Below, one piece after another: positions 54,330 to 64,000 of a DNA stretch of 64,000 nucleotides (its first letter is position 1; each line of letters begins with the position of its first letter). Where the stretch lies: positions 814,530,569 to 814,594,568 of the forward strand of contig NC_081414.1 in assembly GCF_030272615.1 (NCBI RefSeq), written 5' to 3'. Made by a program: the position numbers and the translations under genes. A model generated the notes under the pieces. The model was not told the DNA's origin and did no database searches. It worked only from the letters and a program-made list of their open reading frames with translations. Source of the stretch: Cryptomeria japonica (taxonomy: Eukaryota > Streptophyta > Pinopsida > Cupressales > Cupressaceae).

Positions 54330-54984
54330 TGTACTCCATTACAATTTTGTCCTCATTTTGGCCCTCACCTTGGCATTCATCCTCCAAGGTCTGATTGGAG
54401 CCTTGATGCTACTCACACCATGCACCAAACTTAATATTTTTCATCATATACACTCTATCCTCCAAACATTTGAGTCCCTAATTGGTCACGACCGGAGCAC
54501 TAGTGCCTTGGTCCTCAGGGACCAGAGTGCCCTCACTCTGGTCCTCCTCATTAAGGTCCATTTTGGGGCCTCTTAATGGTTACTTGAAATGAGTGGGAAC
54601 CTAGATCCAATGTTGGCTCATATCAAAAAATTAATGTTTTTTGATCAATCATGTATAAAAGGAGGTCTATACCTGTCATTTTGATATCCACTCCATGAAT
54701 TCAATTTGATCGATTAAGCATTCATTAAAATTCAAGTGAGAAAGCAATTAGCCTTCTTTCAAGCATTGGAGCATAAGTAAAGTCAAGATTCAAGCATTGG
54801 AGATGACACTCATGTTCTATTTTTTATGAAGACTACATGAAACCCTAATTCCTTGTGAAGACAAAAAAGATTCATAAAAATGTATATCATTAGTGTTTCA
54901 GACATTTTCAACATTTCCATCAAAAGGAAATCATTTCCATTATAGAAATTCATTTATATTTTAACTCTATTTCATTGTTAATTC
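54330..54984 (+). repeat. LTR-like repeat, left copy
   Basis: About 655 bp that recurs in direct orientation at 56712-57366. It starts TGTACTCC and has a TATA box TATAAAAGGAGG at 54654, preceded by an A/T hairpin. Typical LTR promoter architecture, but no primer site follows. Confidence 0.65.
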
Positions 54985-55739
54985 CAAAAATAGGGTTTGA
55001 CCTAAGGCAAACCCCTATTCCCAACCATTTTCCCTTCTATACTGTATACAAGAATATGTATGGAGTTACAATTTTTAGGATCAATATTATTAACAGAGAC
55101 GAACAGGTTCCATTCTAGACGCGAAAAGTTTGGAGGACCAGAGTGATTGATAATCCAGTCCTAACAATTTAGGATGACCTTTTGGGAACTTATGCAAACA
55201 CTTACATATTGCTCAAATCTAGCTTCGTGGATTTTTTTGATGACTTTAGCTCACTATTTATGCATAATTACTTCAATTTCAGCATATTTACCTCAATTTC
55301 AACATTTTCACTTTTCAACTTAAAAACAGGGATTCAAACTCCAATCAGCGAATCTAACTAGAACTCTTAGCCCTATCTTTGTTGGATTGAGGCTAGATCT
55401 ATTCGATTCACCCCTCTTTAATGTAATTGGTCCCTAAGAAAAAATTAGGTAGAGCTATCAGATTTCCACAATCCATATTAATATTCAGTGATTGCTTTTG
55501 GATTCGAATGTGTAAGCCAATTTTTTTTATCATCGACGTTTTGAATCACACTCCATGATTCATCATCAGGATGAATAGGAATACCAAGGAGATGAAAGAT
55601 AGTGGGTTGCAGACCTATCATAGAATAAAAAGAGGAGGGCAAAAAGACACAAATAACGAGGAAAACAGATGAAAAAACAAAAAAATAAAATAAAAAACCC
55701 AAAATAGAGAGAAAACAAAAATAAGAAATAATTCACACA
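54985..55739. other. Non-coding stretch inside the LTR-like pair
   Basis: No coding domain is seen. If the flanking repeats are a pair of LTRs, this would be part of a non-autonomous (LARD-like) interior. Confidence 0.4.
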
Positions 55740-56054
55740 TATATATATAAAGCAAGTATAGATATATACACAAGTACACATATATATTATGTATGTATAT
55801 ATATACACACATATGTCTGTATGTGTATATAAATATATACAAATATATATCTATATACACATATAGACATATGTGTGTACATGCATACATGCATACATAC
55901 ATATACATATAAATATACATACATACACACACACACACACACATATATACATACATACATACATATATATATATACACACACATATATACATACTTATAT
56001 ATGCATACATATAAATACATACACACACACATATATACATATATATACATATAC

Positions 56055-56099
<45 letters not shown>

Positions 56100-56191
56100 T
56101 ACATACATATACATACATACATATAGATACATACATACATATATACATACGTATATATACATATATACACACACACATACACACACACATA

Positions 56192-56227
<36 letters not shown>

Positions 56228-56462
56228 CATATATATACATACATATATACATATACATACATATACATATACATATATATACATATATATATAGATACAT
56301 ACATACATACATATATATACATATATACATACGTATACACACACACACACACATATATACATATGTACATAGATATATATATGTACATAGATATATACAT
56401 ATATATACATACATATATACATACATATATACATATACATACATATACATACATATATATAC

Positions 56463-56493
<31 letters not shown>

Positions 56494-56495
56494 CA

Positions 56496-56531
<36 letters not shown>

Positions 56532-56597
56532 CAGATATACATATACATACATACATACATATATATACACACACATATACATACATACATACATATA

Positions 56598-56640
<43 letters not shown>

Positions 56641-56660
56641 ACACCCACACATATATATAA
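55740..56660. repeat. TACA/TATA microsatellite block, about 0.9 kb
   Basis: Compound ATAC, ATAT and CACA microsatellite ending in (CA)n at about 56603-56637. Open frames across it are repeat artefacts. Confidence 0.95.
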
Positions 56661-56711
56661 ACACAATCTAAGTATGTGAAGGAGATATTAAAGACATTTG
56701 GTATGAGTGAT

Positions 56712-57366
56712 TGTACTCCCTTGTAATTTTGTCTTCATTTGCCCCCCAACCTTAGCATTTGTCATCCAAGGCCTAATTGGAGCCCTGATTTATCTCACAC
56801 CATCCACTAAACTAAAAATTTTCATCATATGCACTCTCTCCCCCAAACATCCGAGTCCTCAAGTGGTCATGATCAAAGCACTTGAACCTTGGTCCTTAGG
56901 GACTAGAGTGCCCTCTCTCTGGTCCGCCCAATAAGGGCCCATTTTGGGGCCTCTCAACGGTAACTTGAAATGGGCAAGCACCTAGATCCTGTGTCGGCTC
57001 ATGTCGAAAAATATTAATTTTTCGATCAAGCATGTATAAAAGGAGGTATATCCCTCTCATTTTGATATCCACATCAACGAATGCAATTTGATTGGTCAAG
57101 CATTCATTAAAATTCAAGTGAGAAAGCAATTATCCTTTTTTCAAGCATTTGAGTAGAAGTAAAAACAAGATTCAAGCATTGGAGATAACATTAATGTTCT
57201 ATGTTTATGAAGACTACATGAAACCCTAATTCCTTCTTAAGAGAATTTTTTTTTCATAAACATTTATATCATTAGTGTTTCGGACATTTTCAACATTTCC
57301 CCCAAAAGGAAATAATTTCTATTATAACAATTCATTTACATTTCAATTCTATTTCAATGTTAATTC
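56712..57366 (+). repeat. LTR-like repeat, right copy
   Basis: Direct-repeat partner of 54330-54984, with TATAAAAGGAGG at 57035. Divergence from the left copy is substantial, so the pair is old. Confidence 0.65.
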
Positions 57367-58920
57367 ATAGTCACATATACTTGAGCGAGTTGTTTTCTCA
57401 TATCGCACACCAAAAATCAGGTAAGGTTAAACATTAAATATTTGTATAATATAATATAAGGTAGTAGCAATCCATTGTAGATGCATTGGAAGATGGATCA
57501 ATAAATTTTTTTTCTTAAGCAAATTATAAAAAATTGAGGGTCCACAATCTTAGAATTATTGTTACACCTTCAAGTTAGGGTTAGGGGTAATGCCAAAAAC
57601 ATAGAACATGAGTTCATTAATAAAGTGTGAATAAGGAAAAGACTTATCTTGAGAATGGATATAATAAGTTATTTTTCTTTTGTCTACTTATATGATTCTT
57701 TCAGGTAGCTACTCATATATATTCTTATAGTTGAACTAAACATTAAAAAAATAGATTATATATATATTTTTAAGATAAATATTAAATCTTTGTATAATAT
57801 AATATAACGTAGTAGCAATCCATTGTAGGTGCAATGGAAGATGGACCAATAATTTTTCTTTCTTATGCAAATAATAAAAAAATGAGGGTCCACAATCTTA
57901 GAATTATTGTTACACCTTCAAGTTAGGGTTAGGGATGATGTCAATAACATTAAGCAATAGTTCATTTAAATTGTGGATAAACAAAAGACTTATCTTGAGA
58001 ATGGATATTATTCTCTCAATACATTTAAAGTTAAAGGTAAATGTGAAGGGGTATTTCATAGGGTCTTACTTATAACATTTAAATTTAATATTAAAAATTT
58101 AATGATTACCATTAAACATTTAAACAAAATATAAAATTTCAAAACTTAAATCTAAAATAATATTTAAATAAAGATAAAATATCTTCTTACCACAACTAGA
58201 CTTTTTATATAATAAGTTAATTTTTCTTTTGTCTAAATATTTGATTCCTTTAGGTAGCTGGTCATAGATGTTCTTATAGGTGAACTAAACCTTTATAAAA
58301 TAGATTATATATATTTTTTAAGATAAATATTAAATCTTTGTGGAATATTATATAAGGTACTAGCAATCTATTGTAGGTGCATTTGAAGATGGGTCAATAA
58401 TTTTTGTTTCTTATTTACAAATTAACAAAAAATTGAGGGTCCAAAAATCTTAGAATTATTGTTACGCCTTCAAGTTAAGGTTAGGAATAATGTCAAAAAC
58501 ATAAAACATGAGTTCATCAATAAATTGTGAATAAGGAAAAGACTTATCTTGAAAATGGATATAATAAATTATTTTTCTTAAAGACTTATCTTGAGAATGA
58601 ATATAATAAGTTATTTTTCTTTTGTCTACTTATATGATTCCTTCACGTAGCTGCTCATATATATTCTTATAGTTGCTCATATATAATTTTGTAACAATAA
58701 TTCTACGATTGTGGACCCTCAATAGTCTTTCTTATGCAAATAATAAAAAATTGAGGGTCCACAATCATAGAATTATTGTTACACCTTCAAGTTAGGGTTA
58801 GGGATGATGTCAAAAATATTAAACAAGAGTTCATTTGAATTGTGAATAAACAAAAGACTTATCTTTAGAATGGACATGCTCTCTTACATTTTAAGTTAAA
58901 TGTAAATGTGAAAGGTTATT
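57367..58920. repeat. AT-rich tandem array with one inverted unit
   Basis: GAGGGTCCACAATCTTAG anchors at 57536, 57884, 58435 and 58753 define four units of about 320-550 bp. A 32-bp inverted pair (58691-58722 and 58751-58782, one mismatch) forms a hairpin in the last unit. No gene. Confidence 0.8.
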
Positions 58921-58935
58921 TCTGTTGGAAGTGTC

Positions 58936-58969
58936 ACGGTTCTGAGAGGGGGGGGTGAATCAGAACCGT
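58936..58969. repeat. Hairpin with a G-run loop
   Basis: Perfect 10-bp arms ACGGTTCTGA and TCAGAACCGT around a loop containing eight G. A TGTTGGAAGTG just upstream looks like an LTR start of a copia-type element. No partner LTR was seen. Confidence 0.6.
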
Positions 58970-59690
<721 letters not shown>

Positions 59691-60843
59691 CAGTTTAGAG
59701 TATGAAATATGTGATGCAAATTTCCTTAGGCCAAGAATTTACATGCAATTGAACCATTGGATTAGGGGTCAACTCTTAACCTATTCTTAGATAACTCTAA
59801 TTAGAGTGGAGAAGATATATATAGTGAAACATGATAAAAGTAAAATATATAAAGTAAACTACAAAAAGAATAAAAATAAAAAGTCTATAAAAACATCCAT
59901 CCACCATTTCACTAAAGTTTAGAAACACACATTGCACTAGATAATAAAATAACTTTTGACAACACAAGAATGTAGAAGATTCATGACCAAAAACATATGT
60001 AACAAGGAGTCATGATTACTTGGGGTAAGAGCTTGATGCATTGTGTAGTGGAAAACATATTGAAAATAAATAAACAATGAATGATCAACACTAGAAAAAT
60101 ACACATTAAGGATTCCTAGATCAAAACAATAGAGGGGTGAAGAAAAGGAAAGGGCAACACTTCTATACAATTAGATGAACAAAGAAAATAATAGTGTGTC
60201 AATCACCAAAGTGGACATAATTAATAGTGATATAAATAGTAAAGAAACATAAAACTTTTAAATTATTCCATGATGTGTGGGATTAAAGGGCATATAACTA
60301 CCCTATGCATCAAAGCTACACAAAATGACAAGTTCCAATGATTTTTTTTTAGGTTAGATAAGAAAACCACAACAACACAAACCTATTATAATAATCTAAC
60401 CTAATATTATATTTTATAATATAGATATCTGCTATCTATAATAAGAGAGTGAAAATAGGCGTAAAAAAAGAAAAGAAAAGAAGGAGAAAAATAATCTTAT
60501 AGTAGATTTGTGTATAGCCTTCATTCTTTTGTGTTGAATTTACTCAGTAATAGACCTCTATAAAATTGTTTAGGTGAATAAATAAGATTTGAAAGTGTGA
60601 TATGAAGGTATAATCAACAAAAGAAGTTTAACACAAGGTTTAAAAGAACTTATGATAGAAGCAAACTTAGATGCAATAGAAGTGCATGAGGTAAACTTAA
60701 TAATCTAGATATTTCCCCTTGTCCTTTTAAGGATAACTCATAGTATAAAGAGGTGGCCCATTCTACCTAAATAATACGAATACTTAAGTAAATATATGTT
60801 ATTTCAAGGTGAATTATTATGGTGAAACGATGATAGGATGCTT
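59691..60843. other. AT-rich non-coding spacer
   Basis: I see no gene or repeat family in this 1.15 kb. Confidence 0.45.
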
Positions 60844-61139
60844 ATGACTAAATCTTTTCTTTACAAATGCTTATTTTATTTAATTATTATCTGAGTGTGA
60901 ATTAAAATTTATATCTGTACGGAAGCAGAACATACAAGCTGAAGAGTCATGTGCAAGCAAATTTTGTAAAAGAAAGCAAGTAGGCATTATCTTGAATGAC
61001 ATGGAAACAAGCTCATCAGCTGCCTAGAAGAGAGCAATTGGAGAAAAGCAGAGGAAAGTGTTTAAGGGTGATAAATAGATAGAGAGTATGCAATACAAAC
61101 AAACAATGTCTGGAGTGTCTGATGTGACGTCTCTAATTT

Positions 61140-61879
61140 ATGTTTGGAGGGACTAACTAGTTTTGGAGTTCCTACGAAACCTATTGGGCCACGTTTTGGA
61201 CGAAATCAATGTGTTCATGCAAGGAGCACCTTTCTTCTATTATGAGAATGATGCTTTTGCACCAAAGGATATTTGGAAGTCAATATCCAAAAATTTCTAT
61301 AGTGTGGAACCAGAGTTGGCGAACTCGAAGTAATTTTCAGCTTTCAGAAGACCAAGAGGTTATGTACACAATCTCCCAATAGAAGGGCGATTTCAAGCAT
61401 TACCTCTCCCCCCATGACTATTCAGGAAGCACTTCCTCAGACAAAGGACTATTGGCCTCCATGGGATCAAAGAAAAAAATTGAAGCATATACTCTAGACG
61501 ATGTGGTGGTGTCCTTCGTGAAGAATTCTGCACTATAATTGAAAATTCACGAGGGAAACTGCAAGATAGTGAAGAGAAATACAATCTTGAAAAGTGGGAA
61601 GAATGGATCTTGTTTGGGTGGGGCCAAGTCAGGTGGCTCCTCTAGAGGTTGACGAGATAAAAATCATATTAAGATTTGAAAAAGATCACACTTGTGGAAC
61701 TTCGTGTGCGACTGATCGATTGTGGTGTTTGGGTAATGCGTTCCAAATAGATACAATTGCATACCATTTATCTGTCTTGATTAAAGCCTTTTATCTTGAT
61801 GGCATTAAATTAAAGTACTTTCTCTTCTATCTAGTATTGGTGGAGAAGAGGTTGCTTTGCAACGACCTGGCCTGCCATT
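61140..61879 (+). pseudogene. DRM-type DNA cytosine methyltransferase fragment, left arm
   Basis: Translated segments, in order: INVFMQGAPFFYYEN (motif VI region), then FRRPRGYVHNLPIEGRF, TIQEALPQTKDYWPPWD, VAPLEVDEIKIILRFEKDHT, LGNAFQIDTIAYHLSVL (motif X), and then, in another frame, VLSLLSSIGGEEVAL (motif I, the SAM-binding FxGxG loop). Motifs VI-X coming before motif I is the rearranged order that defines plant DRM enzymes, the de novo methyltransferases of RNA-directed DNA methylation. The copy is intronless here. It has a TAA after ELANSK, a frame change in the CCCCCC run near 61410, and more shifts. The end of the catalytic domain (motifs II-V) is missing. The UBA N-terminus was not seen. 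Confidence 0.92.
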
Positions 61880-61902
61880 AGGTGGCAGGTCAGGTTGATA
61901 GG

Positions 61903-62641
61903 TGGCAGGTCAAATCGATGCAAAGCAACCTCTTCTCCACCAATACCAGATAGAAGAGAAAGTACTTTAATTTAATGCCATTAGGATAAAAGGCTTTAAT
62001 CAAGACAGATAAATGGTATGCAACTGTATCTATTTGGAATGCATTACCCAAACACCACAATCGATCACTTGCACATGAAGTTCCACAAGTGTGATCTTTT
62101 TCAAATCCTAATATGATTTTTATCTCGTCAACCTCTAGAGGAGCCACCTAACTTGGCCCCACCCAAACCAAGATTCATTCTTCCCACTTTTCAAGTTTGT
62201 ATTTCTCTTCACTATCTTGCAGTTTCCCTCGTGAATTTTCAATTATAGTGTAGAGTTCTTCACAAAGGACACCACCACATCGTCTAAAGTCTATGCTTCA
62301 ATTTTTTTCTTTGATCCCATGGAGGCTAATAGTCTTTTTTCTAAGGAAGTGCTTCCTGAATAGTCATGGGGGGGAGAGGTAATGCTTGAAATCGCCCTTC
62401 TATTGGGAGATTGTGTACATAACCTCTTGGTCTTCTAAAAGCTGAAAATTACTTCGAGTCCACCAACTCTGGTTCCACATTATAGAAATTTTTGAATATT
62501 GACCTTCAAATATCCTTCGGTGCAAAAGCATTATTCTCATAATAGAAAAAAGGTGCTCCTTGCATGAACACATTGATTTCCTCCAAGTGTGGCCCAATAG
62601 GTTTCACAAGAACTCCAAAACCAGTTAGTCCCTCTGGACAT
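61903..62641 (-). pseudogene. DRM-type DNA cytosine methyltransferase fragment, right arm
   Basis: Same fragment on the other strand. It is slightly better kept in places: CPEGLTGFGVLVKPIG upstream of the motif VI region, IILGFEKDHT, and VLSLLSGIGGEEVALHR for motif I. It shares the TAA and the CCCCCC frame break with the left arm, so the gene fragment was already dead when the two arms arose. Confidence 0.92.
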
Positions 62642-62937
62642 AAATTAGAGACATCACATCACACACTCCAGACATTGTTTGTTTGTATTGCATACTCTCT
62701 ATCTATTTATCACCCTTAAACACTTTCTTCTGCTTTTCTCCAATTGCTCTCTTCTAGGCAGCTAATGAGCTTGTTTCCATGTCATTCAAGATAATGTTTG
62801 CTTGCTTTCTTTTACGAAATTTTCTTGCACATGACTCTTCAGCTTGTATGTTCTACTTCCATACAGATATAAATTTGAATTCACGCTCAAATAATAATTA
62901 AATAAAATAAGCATTTGTAATGAAAAGATTTAGTCAT

Positions 62938-63544
62938 TCGATGTTACATATTATCTGACGGAAAGATCCTAGACAATTCTTGGAGAAAAGAACATCATTG
63001 ATAATCATTTTTTGCAAATAACACTGAATCAAATAAATTAAAAATATTTCATGTAATTTTTAAAAGTAGAACTTGTTCAATGCTTTCATGCACCGATGGC
63101 AAAGCCGTCTGACCCACACCATTATCCATAATAGAACAAATCAATATAATAGGCTATTATAAAGAATATATACAAAAATATGAAAGAACATTAAATTACC
63201 ATTACAAACCCATAAACCATTAAATAGTGAAAATAGATATAAATTTGTAAATGTCTCCCTACAAACACCACAACCATAACCAAAACAAAAAAAATTTCTT
63301 ACCTGCAAAAACTAAGTAGCTAGTGAGTTGCAAGTCTACAACATCTCTCAGATGATCAAATCGTTTCTTAATTTTGTTCTTCTAATTAGTCAATGGATTT
63401 AGTTGCATGTACAAGTTTTCTATTTGAAGCCTTTTGTTTCCCTATATTTGAGACTTAATAAAATTCTTGTGAGTAGGAAATTGATTCAGGAGTTACGTGT
63501 GAAGAATTTGGCAAAGTAAATGATGACAATCAAACTCAAATTTT
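62938..63544. other. AT-rich non-coding spacer
   Basis: No gene seen between the two DRM inverted pairs. Confidence 0.45.
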
Positions 63545-63682
63545 ATCTATCTTGAAAGCCTTTTATCCTGATGGCATTAAATTAAAGTTCTTTCTCTATT
63601 TTTTGGTGATCTCTGGAGCAAAGGTTTCTTTGCATCAACCTGGGATACATTTAACTTGCGTTGTATCTACGGAAATATGTAT
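63545..63682 (+). pseudogene. Third DRM fragment (motif X to just past motif I)
   Basis: ILKAFYPDGIK, then SGAKVSLHQPGIHL and CVVSTEICIIGR, aligning to the DRM stretch from motif X through motif I and into motif II. It reaches further downstream than the two larger copies, so it is not simply a piece of them. Confidence 0.8.
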
Positions 63683-63685
63683 CAT

Positions 63686-63776
63686 AGGGCGATGCAATGC
63701 AACCTCTGCTCCACCAATACCAGATAGAAGAAAAAACACTTTAATTTAATGCCATCAAGATAAAATGCTTTCAAGA
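63686..63776 (-). pseudogene. Fourth DRM fragment, inverted to the third
   Basis: On the minus strand: LDGIKLK and a GGTATTGGTGGAGCAGAG segment encoding the IGGAE core of motif I. With 63545-63682 it makes a second, shorter tail-to-tail pair. Confidence 0.75.
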
Positions 63777-64000
63777 CATATATTAGGTATAAAAGGAAGC
63801 CTACCCTGTCATTTGAAGGGGTCTACCTATAATTTAAGTGATCTCTTAATTATAAAATCAACTCAATTCCAAGTGAATAAGCAATCAAGCATTGAAGGAG
63901 AATTCAAGTTTGTGCAGGTGCATTTGGAAGACCAAAGGACTCAATGAAGCCATTAAAGACTTTTGAAGGTCTTAGGAGTGAAGAGCCAATCAATTATGAT
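63777..64000 (+). repeat. LTR-like sequence with TATA box
   Basis: TATAAAAGGAAGC at 63788, followed by CCTGTCATTT and later CAAGTGAATAAGCAATCAAG. It resembles in order and wording the part after the TATA box of the LTR-like repeats at 54330 and 56712, at a distance. It runs off the window. Confidence 0.45.

Larger units (their letters stand above)
60844..62937. repeat. 2.1-kb inverted repeat (long hairpin) of a DRM pseudogene
   Basis: The sequence from 60844 rightwards matches the reverse complement from 62937 leftwards over about 1.04 kb, with scattered substitutions. The centre is near 61890, with only about 20 bp of unpaired spacer. Each arm has about 290 bp of non-coding sequence, then about 740 bp of DRM-like methyltransferase coding sequence. 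The two copies are tail to tail. Confidence 0.95.

Noticed and set aside
55618-56679. Tyr/Ile/His/Thr-rich open frames up to 348 codons
   Set aside because: Artefacts of the TACA/TATA and (CA)n microsatellites.

Overview
The window looks like intergenic, repeat-packed nuclear DNA from a large plant genome; a gymnosperm is my best guess. This is inferred from Ty3 elements of the plant Tat lineage (two RNase H domains), plant copia elements, a plant-mobile-domain fragment and plant DRM methyltransferase fragments, with no intact host gene. Every recognisable coding region is transposon-derived or a pseudogene, except one complete retrotransposon polyprotein.

Layout: 1-10440 is an old Ty3/Tat element (Ty3-A): leader, gag, protease, G-patch, RT, RNase H, second RNase H, integrase and 3' region. 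It is broken by stops and frameshifts, and its 5' end lies outside the window. 10675-11869 is an antisense, intron-containing plant mobile domain (PMD) fragment. 12600-14714 holds palindromic and hairpin repeats. 14736-15436 is a LINE RNase H relic. 16032-18598 is a decayed gene of small in-phase exons. 19085-21225 is tandem repeats. 21280-24186 (minus) is a decayed DNA-transposase-like gene. 25640-28077 is a polypyrimidine satellite.

28078-53362 is a nest. A very young, complete Ty3/Tat element (Ty3-B, 29868-45955) has near-identical 1856-bp LTRs, a GAAGT target duplication, a tRNA-Trp-type primer site and one 2426-codon gag-pol frame. It sits inside the RT gene of an older minus-strand copia element (copia-1). 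Copia-1's 5' end is fused to the truncated LTR of a second minus-strand copia element (copia-2, 48166-53362).

53363-60843 holds LTR-like direct repeats, microsatellites and AT-rich tandem repeats. 60844-62937 is a 2.1-kb near-perfect inverted repeat whose arms carry a pseudogene of a DRM-type (RNA-directed) DNA cytosine methyltransferase. A second, smaller inverted pair of DRM fragments follows at 63545-63776.

The main discoveries I propose are four. (1) A natural long hairpin built from the RdDM methyltransferase itself. (2) A repeated bulged RNA hairpin with covarying stems, found both inside pol and just after the pol stop of two diverged Tat elements. (3) 20-bp-periodic CpG-rich arrays in the Tat leader and, reverse-complemented, inside the PMD intron. 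(4) A transposase-like family I could not name. How parts may act together: the two Ty3 elements share gene order and RNA motifs, so Ty3-B serves as an intact reference for the damage in Ty3-A.
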